Shown in pieces: positions 11,196 to 20,586 of a stretch of DNA of 64,000 nucleotides (positions are counted from its first letter, which is position 1; each line of letters begins with the position of its first letter). The position numbers and the translations under genes are program-made. The DNA lies in the NCBI GenBank assembly GCA_020746995.1, contig JAGPXD010000005.1:3286001-3350000 (forward strand). Direction: 5' to 3'. A model generated the notes under the pieces. That model made no database searches. It was not told where the DNA came from and saw only the letters and a list, made by a program, of their open reading frames with translations. The DNA comes from Plectosphaerella cucumerina (Eukaryota > Ascomycota > Sordariomycetes > Glomerellales > Plectosphaerellaceae).

Positions 11196-12455
11196 CTACG
11201 CCAGGGGTATCCCCTCAGCAACACCCGCTTTGATTACCTCCACCAGCCTCTCGACATCGCTCAGGTCGTTATAGAACCCAAACGACACCCTGATACCCGT
11301 CGCCAGCCGCGTCACAACCACCTTCTTCTCCCGCAGATACCCCAACCACCGTTCATCATGTAGCCGCAACACATACAGATGCGGCGCGTGTCGTTTCCGA
11401 TCCGTCGGCCCGGCAATATCGACCCCCAGCTCCGCGCAAGCCCGCCGCAGTGCATCGCCAAGCCTGTACAGGTGCTCCTCGACATTTTTCGGTCCCATCA
11501 CGTCCAGGTAAAACTCGACAAAGGCACGGCCCGCCACGGCATTCACCCAGCCTATGTTGGCGTGCTCGTAGCGGCGCGCTGATGGGTGGAAGGTGATAGG
11601 GCCCTCCGGCAGCGGTGAGTCTTCGGTTGTGCCCGCGATGGCGCCGTACCCGACCAGAGGCGGCACGGGGTCAAGCTCTTCCAGCACTTCCGGGTCCATG
11701 TATAGCGCGGCGATGCCGGTCGGGGTGTTGAGTCCTTTGTGGAGGCTGAATGCCGCCGCTGAGACACCTAGGCGGGTGACATCAACGTCAGCAAAGCCGA
11801 CTTGCTGTGTCAAATCTGCCAGGACGTGGATCCCGAGAGGGCGGAAGCGCGCGCACACACTCGCAACATCGTTGAGTTGGCCCGTGTGGAACATGACCGA
11901 ACTCAGGCCAATGGCGCGCGTGCGTTCGTCGACGTATGGTGCAAAGGTATCGGCATCGGCAGCCTCAATCCGGCCATGAGCAGCATCCATAGGCAACGTC
12001 GGCACGAGCCGCACCTCGAGGCCCTTGGGCCTTAGAGAAAGCCAGCCATAAGCCTGGTTAGGATGCTCGCTGGCGAGAATAACAACATTGTTGCCAGGCT
12101 GAAAGCGCAGGCCGTGCATGAAGGCGCCCAGACCTTCGGTGGTGTCCCGCACGAAGGCGAGGGATGAGGGCTCGGCGTTGACGTAGCGGCCCAGAAGGCG
12201 GCGGAGGGCCTCGACGTCTTGCTTCCACGCGGGCTTAGGGGAGGGGTCGTGCAGGGCTTCGGAGCAGAAGCGGCCGATGGCCTCGTGTACGACGAGGTTG
12301 GAGGGGGGCATGAAGCCGGCGTTGAGGTGGGTGATGCCGTCGGTGGCGACGAGGGGGACGAGGCGGCGGTACAGGGGGAAGGGGGAGGCCGGGGAGTCGT
12401 AGGCCTCGGCCTGAGGCTCTGAGCTGACGAGGTCTCGTGTGCTAGTGGGTGCCAT
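11196..12455 (-). CDS. Class V PLP-dependent aminotransferase-like enzyme, 419 aa
   Basis: A single-exon gene for a cytosolic PLP enzyme of the class V aminotransferase family (cysteine desulfurase / isopenicillin-N epimerase type). Near the N-terminus is THLNAGFMPPSN. Asp214 in HVLADLTQQVG matches the residue that contacts the pyridine nitrogen, and Lys240 in AFSLHKGLNTPTG is the expected Schiff-base lysine. The family includes epimerases, C-S lyases and kynureninase-like enzymes, and the substrate cannot be told from sequence. Two perfect 14-bp palindromes lie 257 and 347 bp upstream. It is the convergent neighbour of the Zn2Cys6 gene ending at 11134. Calling it part of an amino-acid metabolism block is inference. 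Confidence 0.88.
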   Translation of the reverse strand: MAPTSTRDLVSSEPQAEAYDSPASPFPLYRRLVPLVATDGITHLNAGFMPPSNLVVHEAIGRFCSEALHDPSPKPAWKQDVEALRRLLGRYVNAEPSSLAFVRDTTEGLGAFMHGLRFQPGNNVVILASEHPNQAYGWLSLRPKGLEVRLVPTLPMDAAHGRIEAADADTFAPYVDERTRAIGLSSVMFHTGQLNDVASVCARFRPLGIHVLADLTQQVGFADVDVTRLGVSAAAFSLHKGLNTPTGIAALYMDPEVLEELDPVPPLVGYGAIAGTTEDSPLPEGPITFHPSARRYEHANIGWVNAVAGRAFVEFYLDVMGPKNVEEHLYRLGDALRRACAELGVDIAGPTDRKRHAPHLYVLRLHDERWLGYLREKKVVVTRLATGIRVSFGFYNDLSDVERLVEVIKAGVAEGIPLA

Positions 12456-12711
12456 GATGGAGGAAGAAAGTGATAATTTGTGATACGAATGTTACTTCTA
12501 TTTACTGTGAGATGCGACGGCCCTTGGTCTTATACCTGCTCAGGGACAAAACTCGGTCCTTCAGTGAAGAGACGCACGGAGGAGGAAACCCGTGCGGCGG
12601 CGACATGTCGTCGGTGCCGCGCGTCACCCGCCGTGGCATGCGCGTGTTGCGGAGGTGACATTAGGAGAGAGAAGAGAAAGGCGAGAAGCACATCGCGAGG
12701 TGATGTGCGAC

Positions 12712-12725
12712 GGAGTTGCAACTCC
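12712..12725. promoter_or_regulatory. Palindrome GGAGTTGCAACTCC, copy 1
   Basis: A perfect 14-bp palindrome, preceded by C so that the left end reads CGGAGT. It lies 257 bp upstream of the aminotransferase start and about 385 bp upstream of TIM13. Confidence 0.6.
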
Positions 12726-12801
12726 ATTCCCCGATGGGCCGGGGCTCCTGCGTGCGCCGGCGCCGGAGTGGGTCAACGGCGGGTCCGGGGCCGGGGGGCG
12801 C

Positions 12802-12815
12802 GGAGTTGCAACTCC
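12802..12815. promoter_or_regulatory. Palindrome GGAGTTGCAACTCC, copy 2
   Basis: Identical to the copy at 12712-12725, again preceded by C and followed by AT. The exact repetition of a palindrome 90 bp apart suggests a paired binding site for a dimeric regulator. Confidence 0.6.
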
Positions 12816-13109
12816 ATCACAGCGAGGGTGAGAATGGGGATGAGAGATAAGAATCAAGAGAATTTCGGAGAATCTGGGCAGACGTTCTGTCGATTGTCCG
12901 AGGTTAAAAATGGTGAGTTTAGGGGAGCTGAAGAACAGTCCATCTTGGCTGGTTGACCGATGACATGTCATGAGGCTACAGTGTGGCTATGTGGCTTGCA
13001 CCCAGCCACACCCAGCCTCGCGCTCAAGCTCTTCAAACTCGCACCTCTCCATCATCACCATCACCACTCCCATCCCACCACCCTCCTCACCCCCCACAAA
13101 CCGCCCACA

Positions 13110-13435
13110 ATGTCCGACTCGGAAGCCATCAAGAACGCCCTCGTCAAGCAGGTCCTCCAGGAAGCCAACGTGGCCAACGCCCGCGTCCTGATCGAGGTGA
13201 GCCCCTGCTACCTCCTTTCCAATCCATTCTGCCATGCTAACGCTGCGTCCCCCAGCGCCTCCAGGAGAACTGCTTCGAAAAGTGCGTCCCCAAGCCCGGC
13301 ACCTCCCTCTCCTCGGGCGAGACGACCTGCATGACGACGTGCATGGAGAAGTACATGGCCGCCTGGAACCAGGTCAACTCGGCGTACATTGCCCGGATAC
13401 GCCAGGAGTCGAACAACCAGAACCAGGGCTTCTAG
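13110..13435 (+). CDS. TIM13: Mitochondrial import subunit Tim13, 88 aa
   Basis: Two exons (13110-13196, 13256-13435) encode a small Tim chaperone of the mitochondrial intermembrane space. The twin CX3C motif is intact: CFEKC at 35-39 and CMTTC at 54-58, separated by 14 residues. Small Tims fold through disulfides at these cysteines and work as hexamers (Tim8-Tim13) that hand hydrophobic precursors to the TIM22 and SAM complexes. The N-terminal helix (KQVLQEANVANARVLIE) and the sequence after the second motif (EKYMAAWNQVNSAYI) match fungal Tim13 rather than Tim9 or Tim10. The intron after codon 29 is in phase. It is a housekeeping gene unrelated to the palindromes upstream as far as can be judged. 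Confidence 0.95.
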
Positions 13436-13601
13436 GCCAGTCGTCGACGTGTAGGATCTGTTTTTCCGGTCGGAGACAAAAAGCCGGCGTGTACACTTTG
13501 TAGGAAAGGGGGATATAGGGCACCCAGAGAAAGAAGACTTGTACAACCATAGAAACCAGAGGGGGGGTATCACGAATTTCAAAAACCTTGAAAAAAGACA
13601 G

Positions 13602-14852
13602 CTACGACGCAGCGGCCTTCTTCTTCGCCTCCTCCGCCTCCCTCTTGCGCGCGAGATACCGCTCCTTCGCACTCATGATCTCCCCCTCCGTCTTCCTCGA
13701 CTTGGCCGCCCGTTCCACCTCCTCCCTCTGCCCCTCCTCCTCCTCCCTCGTCCTCTTCAGCGCCGCCTCGAGCTGCGCCTCGAGCATCCTGCTTTGTCGT
13801 TCGCGCATCGCCCCCTTGCCACCCGCACCGACGAAAGCGCCTGCAGCAGCCTCGGCAGCCCTCTCCTTCCGTCGCCGCTCCTCCTCTTCCTTCTTCCGCG
13901 CCCGCGCCGCTGCGGCCTCGCGCTCCACGCGCGCTTCCGCACGGGCGTCGATATTCAGACCTCCTCGGAGGAGCTGCCTCTTGTCCACGACCTGTCCTTC
14001 CTCGTTGACCGCCACAGAGCCACCAAGCTCATTGATCTTCCTCGCGCGCTCGTCACCATCCTCATCCTTCTTCTCCTCCTCCTCTTGCACGTCCTCAACC
14101 TTCCCACTCTTCGCCAACGCTTCAGCAGCCTCCATCATCTCCTTATGCCTCTCCTCCCCCCTCTGCAGCATCCCCTTGTAGAAAGCATTCATACCCCCCG
14201 CCTTGTTCTTCTTCTCCTCCTCTTCCTCCCTCTTCTTCTCCTCTGCCTCGAGCCGGCGATTCTCCTCCTGCTGCCTCTTATACGCTTCCGTAACGAACTT
14301 TTCCTTCCCCTCAAACTCGTCGCCTTCGGCTTCGCGCTCGCGCGCAATCTTCTTCTCCTCAGCGATCAGAGCGTCGCGCTTCCGTACGGCGGCGGCGGCG
14401 AGCACGCTGCTCATGTATCGCGGCTTGCGGTCTGCTGCCGCCTCCTCCTTCTTGTGGCTCTGAGGCTTGAATGTATCGTACACCTTGTCGTAATCGTACA
14501 CGCTCGGGTCTAGCTGTTCTGCGGCTTCGGCGTTCTTTCGTGACGTCAGGCTTCCCGCGAGGTCGCCGAAGGCGGGTGTTGCTTGGCCAGTCTTTGATTT
14601 CAGTGTCGGCGGCTTCGTCGGGGGCGCGCTCTTTGAGAGCTTCGATTTTCTCGAGGTGCGCTCCTCCTCTTGTTGTGGTGGGGTATCGAAGCCGTCGAGC
14701 TCGCCGATGGCCATGGCGCCGTTCCCCTTGGCGGGGGCGTCGTCGTCCGAGTCGTCGCCACCAAATGCGGTCTTTCGCTGAGGCGGACCTTTCTTCGATG
14801 CGCCGGGCTTCTTGCCCAGGTTGAGCCCGAAGGAAAGGCCTGGTTTGCTCAT
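13602..14852 (-). CDS. NSRP1/CCDC55-like nuclear speckle splicing regulator, 416 aa
   Basis: Single exon. The N-terminus MSKPGLSFGLNL starts a basic, low-complexity region. The core has the DUF2040 pattern: DPSVYDYDKVYDTFKPQ, then KPRYMSSVLAAAAVRKRD, then a long charged coiled coil (EEKKIAREREAEGDEFEGKE) leading to GGMNAFYKGML. The C-terminal third is almost pure Glu/Lys/Arg coiled coil with RYLARKREAEEAKKK at the end. These features match metazoan NSRP1 (CCDC55), a nuclear-speckle protein in alternative splicing; its role in fungi is not known to me. I chose the ATG at 14852, because the in-frame extension to 14957 lacks conserved character. Confidence 0.85.
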   Translation of the reverse strand: MSKPGLSFGLNLGKKPGASKKGPPQRKTAFGGDDSDDDAPAKGNGAMAIGELDGFDTPPQQEEERTSRKSKLSKSAPPTKPPTLKSKTGQATPAFGDLAGSLTSRKNAEAAEQLDPSVYDYDKVYDTFKPQSHKKEEAAADRKPRYMSSVLAAAAVRKRDALIAEEKKIAREREAEGDEFEGKEKFVTEAYKRQQEENRRLEAEEKKREEEEEKKNKAGGMNAFYKGMLQRGEERHKEMMEAAEALAKSGKVEDVQEEEEKKDEDGDERARKINELGGSVAVNEEGQVVDKRQLLRGGLNIDARAEARVEREAAAARARKKEEEERRRKERAAEAAAGAFVGAGGKGAMRERQSRMLEAQLEAALKRTREEEEGQREEVERAAKSRKTEGEIMSAKERYLARKREAEEAKKKAAAS

Positions 14853-15525
14853 GTTTGCGACGTGTGTGGGTGTTGATGTAGATGGGAGGATGGAAGCTTG
14901 TCGCAAGGCTGACGAGCGGGTCGGGAAACATGTCGGGTGGCGCACGACACCAGCCACATCCCCGTAAAATCAATTGGTTGAATGCGTATAATCCCTGCAT
15001 CAAAAAAACGGGGCATCATTTGAGTATCACAGCCTCGCCTCGAAAACTCCAAGAAACAAAAGGCAAAAGGGTTCGGAGCTCTTTGGCTCCTACGTCCCTG
15101 TCGCGTTTCGAACCCGCAGGCTTTCGTTGTTGTCGTTTTTTTTGTTTTTGATTAACCAATCGATCCACACCCAAATGCCGCTTGTCCTGAACGCCTACCA
15201 CTACACCATGCCTAGGCGCCGCCGCGGATATTGGTGAAAGCATGCCTGGAGACGCGGCCTATAGAGGTAGGCGCACGGTTCGCCCGGGACATGTCAAGAT
15301 GGCAGGAAGGAGCTGCTCTGATGAACATGATTATTAGCGGCCTCGGGCCGGGCTGTCTACTGTACGGGGGGGCATCCCCCAAACGAATGAATCCAACAGA
15401 TGCAACGCACCAGCAACTCCGTGTAATGTGATCTCACCAGCTCTTGGTAGAGAGAAACCGACCCTGATGCGCTTCCAAACGATAATAAAGGAAAAGATGA
15501 AACAAGAAAATGTCGGTGTGAGGTC
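14853..15525. other. Intergenic, 670 bp
   Basis: Promoter of the NSRP1-like gene (leftward start would be upstream of 14852) and the 3' flank of the LMBD2-like gene. Around 15105-15208 the minus strand has sequences resembling Pol III A and B boxes, but no cloverleaf could be folded. Confidence 0.4.
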
Positions 15526-17675
15526 TTACAGTCGGATCCTCCCCTCGCCGCTGCTGCTGCTTCCACCGCCGCCGCCGCCGCCGAACCATCTCCTGATGTC
15601 TGACTCGCCCCCATTGTCGTCGTCATCACCACCCATCCACTTGGGCTTCTGGATATCTTGGAACCATTTCGGCGCCTCGAATGTGTCCATGGTGTTCTTC
15701 ATGCGGTGGCCAAGAGATTCGAAGAAGTTTTCTTCCGCCAGATCCTGGTCGTTGTGCTGCGGCCGAGAACCCCGCTCCCTCCGTGTTGGCGCCGCCGGCC
15801 TGACGGGTGACCTGGCTGGAGAGGCACCCCCGGTGCGGACACCTGGAATGGTCAGGACAGGCGCGGTACGCCCCTCGCCGGCGACTCCGAGACGCGCGAG
15901 AGCCTCCTCACGGCGTCGAGCCACCGAGTTTCCGTTCAGCTCCCTGTCGATCAGGTCGCGGCCCTCGCGCCATGAACCGGCGCCGTAACTGCGCTGGTTC
16001 CCCTCGTCGTCCTCGTCATCGATGATATCGACACCGAAGCCGAAGAAGCGCTGCACCCGGCCATACAGACCAAACAGGGTAGCCACGACAGGGACCAGGA
16101 CAAACAGTGGGAACAGGATGCTCATCCACGTACCCAGGGAGGTAAGGTTGATGTACTGACCCAGGAACTTATGGAACCTGGTCTTTTCGTAAATGTCCTT
16201 CGCCAGGAACGTGACGTAGTTGTAGGACAGCGGCACGCTGAGCTTGGCCACCTGACCGGCGTACCAAAAAGCAGACTCGTACCCAGTGTTCCTGTGCACG
16301 AGGGCGCGGCCACGCCATGTCTTGACCTCAGTCATGGTAATGAAGGCGGCAGCGCACATGTAGAGCAGCCACATGACGGAGATGGTCTGGCCCGCGAAGC
16401 CCACCTGGCTCTTGTCGTTGACCCAGTGGTGGACGACGGTAAGCCGGATGACGGAAAGCTTGGGGAAGGCGTCCTTGACCAGCTCGGACCAGATGATGCA
16501 GGCCGAGCAGGCGGCGAGGAAGACGCCAAGGACGACGCTCGCGTATGGCTGTACGTAGTAGTAAAGGATGTAACGGGTGTGCGGCGAAAGAGTGATCCAG
16601 CGGTCCCAGAAATTGGCGCGCGACGGCACGGCGTCGAAGACAAGCTTTTTGGACGCCGCCGAGTCGAGAATGGCCTGCGTTCGGACGGCATCCTCGACGA
16701 GGTGCGTCCACTCGATGGTGTAGCGGGAGCGCTTATGACGTGCGCGCACCAGGTTCCGTGTGAGATCGGCCATGTACTTTTCCGTGATGACGCGGGGGAT
16801 GATTCGGCTCTCGGCGGATGCGCGTGTGCCCGCAGACCGGGACTCGGGTAGGTCGGCCATCTCGACGAGGTCATCGATCCACTCGGCAAAGTCCCTGGCG
16901 GTGCCAACCTTGCGGCGACTGAGCTCCGTGACCTGGACCTCTACATCCTCAAGCGTCAGGAGCGAGTCTTCCATGCGCTCGTAGACTTTCGGGGCCTTCA
17001 TCTGTAGCCGGCGCAGGCGGCCGCTGACCGAGGCGAAGCGGAGGAGGCGTCGGGGGATCGAGACGAGGCCGTGGCCCATGAGGTACACAGCGAAGATGAG
17101 ACCCCAGAAGTAGGCGAGGGCCATAAGCACGCTCTTGAACGAGTCAAAGTCGGCGCCGTAGCTGATGAAGGCGTATGTGATGCCGATGGCGCCGGATCCG
17201 AGCATAATGGCATGGTATTGGGCGTTTTCGCGGAGGGAGTAGAGGATGTTGTCTTTGGGCTCTCGGTAGCCGGCGTCGGAGTATTCGCCAAGGATCGGGA
17301 GGATGAACCTGAAGCACATGGGTTAGCTGGAGTCTATCTATACGGCGCATTTGTAACATACCATGTCAGAGCAAAAGTGAGCCAGTAGGTAATCCGCCAT
17401 GACACCAGAAGCACTCGGTCAGGCAGCCAGACACCCCTGGTAGCCTCATCCTCCGTGCGCGCGCTCGAAGCCAGGTCTATCGGGACGAGCAGCACCATGC
17501 ATGCGGGGAGCCATAGCGCGAAGAAGATGGGCACCAGGTAGAAGGCGGGCGTGGTGCGCAGCGGGAGGTAGTAGCGGAGGATCAGCAGGACGCCGAGGGA
17601 GATGACGAGCAGTGCCAGCCCGGAGAATACCACCGAGGGCACCGGCGACGAGGCGCTCACGATGTGGAACGGCAT
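15526..17675 (-). CDS. LMBR1-like membrane protein (LMBD2 type), 698 aa
   Basis: Two exons (17675-17362, 17308-15526) join in frame. The first exon gives three hydrophobic segments with an N-terminus outside the cytosol (VFSGLALLVISLGVLLIL, PIFFALWLPACMVLLVPIDLA, and one into TYWLTFALTWF). The second gives several more, with a long cytoplasmic loop between them (ERMEDSLLTLEDVEVQ, ARHKRSRYTIEWTHLVEDA). VDIIDDEDDEGNQRSYG follows the last segment, then a disordered tail ending in a Gly/Ser-rich run. This layout of about nine segments with a central coiled-coil loop is that of LMBR1 domain family proteins, LMBD2 subgroup. The molecular role in fungi is unclear. The TAA stop at 15526-15528 lies inside a donor-like GTAAGA. 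Confidence 0.88.
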
Positions 17676-18323
17676 GGCGATGTGGTGGGGTCGCGCGGTG
17701 TTGTCGACTCCATGCGCCGGGGGGTGAGGATGTTGGGTGATGGATGGATGGGGTTGTCGTCGGGGGAGTCGGCGTCGCAAATGGAAAACGACATGTAGGC
17801 CCAGGCGGCCCGTCGCGGTCTTGGGAGCACTCCGGGTCCGTGGACGATGAGTAAGCGATGCATGCGATATGTCTGAGGTGCAGGGTCGCATACGTCATCC
17901 ACGTTTTGGGACAAGTGCCGCCAGAGCCAGAGGGAGCATCCGCTGTGGGCCGCAGTGTGGCGGCCTGCTGCAGGGACCGGCAGGGGTCGGGTGTCTTTTC
18001 AGGGGCACGTCCGATGAAAAGGGGCAGGATACAAATGTAATCGGAGCGGTAGTTCTACAACGGCGAGAGGAAAAGATTGAAGCTTTTAGGATCGGGACAG
18101 CGGCAATTTGATTCATTTAAATGTTGACTTGCGGTGTCTCGCCGTACAAAGCATATCTAGCAGTCCATGTGCTTTCATGAAATCGACTCTATGTCGTTTA
18201 TTGACCTGCCGAGTTTCCGATGACAGACAGCAAGTCTTTCCGCCATGTTTTCTCGTGACTTCCGGGACACTGGGTCGAAGCCCACAAGACCCGCCCGTCG
18301 GCTTCATGTCCGGCCGATCAGCC
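17676..18323. other. Intergenic, 650 bp
   Basis: Promoter of the LMBD2-like gene and 3' flank of the MFS transporter gene. No conserved element or gene was seen. Confidence 0.4.
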
Positions 18324-20191
18324 CTACAGCTGGTATCTGAAGAGCGGCGAGCGGTCACCGAGCTTCTCCAGCTCCTCATCAGAGTACTTGGCCGCAACCT
18401 CATCCCTCGACATCCTATCCCTCCTCTTGTTAATCTTCCAGTACGTATAATCGAGTAGGAAGCAGGCAACGACTGCGCCGGATAGAAGCCCAAGCGACAA
18501 CCCATAGGCCGTTGGGTATCGGGGTGCCTCGCTGTTGATGAAGATGTAACTGCCGCCAAAGCCGCTGAGATTGCCCATCATGATCATAAAGCCGAGGCCG
18601 GTCGCGCGCTTGGCCGGACCGGCGAGATTGTCCGAAGACCACGAGTTGATTCCTGGGAGGGAAGGGTAGGTCCCGGCGCAGACGATGAAGAGGCAGAAGT
18701 ATGCGACGGCGACGTTTTTCTTCAGATCCCCCGAGACGACGTAGAGGACTGCAAAGCCGACGAGTGTGAGGACCTGCGGGCCGACCATGAAGGGCATGCG
18801 CCATCGATACTTGTCCGAGAACCAGGCACAGCAGAGGGAGGCCATGGCGGCTACAACATAAGGTCTAAATGCTCTGGTTAGGCTGTGAAAACCGGTAGTT
18901 CGCGTTGGGTACTTACGGAGCCGTCAGAAGCTGGGCCTTTTCCGAGCTGTAGCCGAAGTTCTTGACAATCTGCGGCATGGTGAACTTCATTCCGTACAGC
19001 GGAATGCCAACGCTGTTGAATACAAAGGCCTGTACGTAGAGCTGCCAGTCTGTCACGACCTGCTTGACGACATCCTTCTTGTTTGCCCGTTTCTTGGCCT
19101 CCTCGATGCGACCACGGGTAGCGTCGTGCAGGAGCTCGAGGAAGCGAGCCTCCTCGCGGCTCAGCCATCTGCTCGCGAGGGCGGGCGAGTCGGGGAGAAA
19201 GAAGAAGCAGGCGGCCCCAATGACGACCGAGGCGATGCCTTCGAGGATGAAGATCCATCGCCATCCGGAAAGACCAGCCATACCCGACATTCGCGCAATC
19301 GCTGCTGCCAAGAGGCCTGAGAAGGCACCCGAGGCGGCGCTGGCGCTGTAGAAAATGGCGATGCGCCAGTAGGTGCGGTGAGGAGGGTACCACTTGCTGA
19401 CAAGGTAGACTGCGGCCGGAAAGAAACCTGCTCTGCATGGTGGCGATGAGAGTCAGTTCTGTCCATGTTCTGTCTGGTTGATGCGCGACTTCTGGTACCA
19501 CTTACTCGAAAAGACCGAGCAGGGCGCGGCAAGCTGCCAGGCCAGCCATGTTCTGAACCAACCCACTAAGAGTCATGACGGTTCCCCACGAGATGACGAG
19601 ACATCCGAGGTATACCGAAGGCCGCTTGAACCGCATCAGAAGCATGTTGCTTGGCATTTCTGGCCGAGCGAGTGTTAGCTAGAAGGAATGGATACATCTA
19701 AACCGCACACAGTCAAAGTGACCTACCAAACAAGAAGTATGGGATGAAGAAGACGGCGGCAACAAGGTTGTAGTCGGTACCCGTCATACCGAGCTCGGCT
19801 TCGAGACCTTCAATCTTTGCGTTGCCTAAGAACTGTCAGATTCCAGCTGTAATTCCTTGTGAATGAGAAGCAGCTCTGACCAATGTTTGCTCGGTCAATG
19901 TGACACGCAAGGTATAGAAGCGTAAGCATTGGAATGACATGGAGGTCAACCTGTGGTAATCCATCGTCAGGCCTGAGGACATGCCGGTTCTTGATGCGAG
20001 ATATGGACGCTTACTTTTCTAAAGATCCTGTCTTGTTCCTCGGCGTCGACATTTCGCAAGAACTCCATGTGCTCCGCTGGGATAGCAAAGCGATGGCCGT
20101 CCATGACGGGCGTTTGATCGCGCTCAGCCATCTTCAAGTCGGCGTCGACATGAACGCAACTGGATGCTTCCGTGTCCTTCGTATGCGACAT
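18324..20191 (-). CDS. MFS transporter, Dal5/Tna1 (ACS) family, 518 aa
   Basis: Six exons (20191-20015, 19950-19881, 19825-19727, 19659-19506, 19432-18917, 18864-18324) join in frame to 518 residues. It is a plasma-membrane importer of the anion:cation symporter family, which holds yeast allantoate permease Dal5 and nicotinate permease Tna1. Typical stretches are VDLHVIPMLTLLYLACHIDR in TM1 and GFFPAAVYLVSKWYPPHRTY between TM4 and TM5. The central loop carries the RANKKDVVKQVVTDWQLY pattern, and the C-terminal half has NSWSSDNLAGPAKRATGL. The start at 20191 is preferred over an in-frame ATG at 20458, because an ATATAA sequence at 20303-20298 and the 16-bp element at 20408-20423 lie between them. 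It shares this element with the neighbouring regulator and enzyme. The substrate is unknown. Confidence 0.92.
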
Positions 20192-20586
20192 TGTACCGTT
20201 GCTGGTGTTGAAACGTGGCGAGTGATGATGAATGATAATGAGACTGATGTTCTCTTGTTCCTGGAGTCGGTGGATCGTCTCGGAGGCAAGGTCAGGGTTA
20301 TATGCTGTTGTCTTCCCCCCGCGGTGGGGACATGGAGACGACCCGGGGGCTTGGTGGACGCGGAGTCCGGGGTATTTCGTGGGGTCAAAGATGGAGGTGT
20401 CTTCAGCTCGGAGGACTTTCCGAGGCCTTGCCCGCACAATAGTCGTCTCGCCATGCACTTGGGAAGTTCGGCTTTAGACTTCGGAGAAAAAATTTGAAGG
20501 AGAAACTCCGAGACGTGCCGAAATACAGTCCCGGTCGGTCTTGAACAGGGCTGGCCTCTTTGAGAACACATCTTGTTGGTCCTAGT
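20192..20586. other. Promoter region of the MFS transporter
   Basis: It contains the ATATAA box (20303-20298, minus strand), one copy of the 16-bp cluster element (20408-20423), and further CGGAG / CTCCG half-sites near 20480 and 20510. Confidence 0.6.
20408..20423 (-). promoter_or_regulatory. Cluster element TCGGAAAGTCCTCCGA
   Basis: On the minus strand this reads TCGGAAAGTCCTCCGA, identical to the copy at 22730-22745. The arms TCGGA and TCCGA are inverted around 6 bp, giving CGG-N8-CCG. It is 217 bp upstream of the MFS start. Confidence 0.7.

Larger units (their letters stand above)
12456..13109. other. Divergent intergenic region with paired palindromes
   Basis: Promoter region shared by the aminotransferase (leftward) and TIM13 (rightward). 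It holds two copies of GGAGTTGCAACTCC, 90 bp apart. A CT/CA-rich leader precedes the TIM13 start codon. Confidence 0.55.

Noticed and set aside
15080..15220. tRNA-like A box (TGGTGTAGTGG) and B box (GTTCGAAAC) on the minus strand followed by TTTT
   Set aside because: The boxes are about 85 nt apart, and no acceptor, D or T stem of proper length could be paired around them. It may be a decayed tRNA or chance; tRNAscan would decide.
20192..20458. In-frame N-terminal extension of the MFS transporter to an ATG at 20458
   Set aside because: A TATA-like box and the shared 16-bp element lie inside it, and family members begin close to the chosen start.
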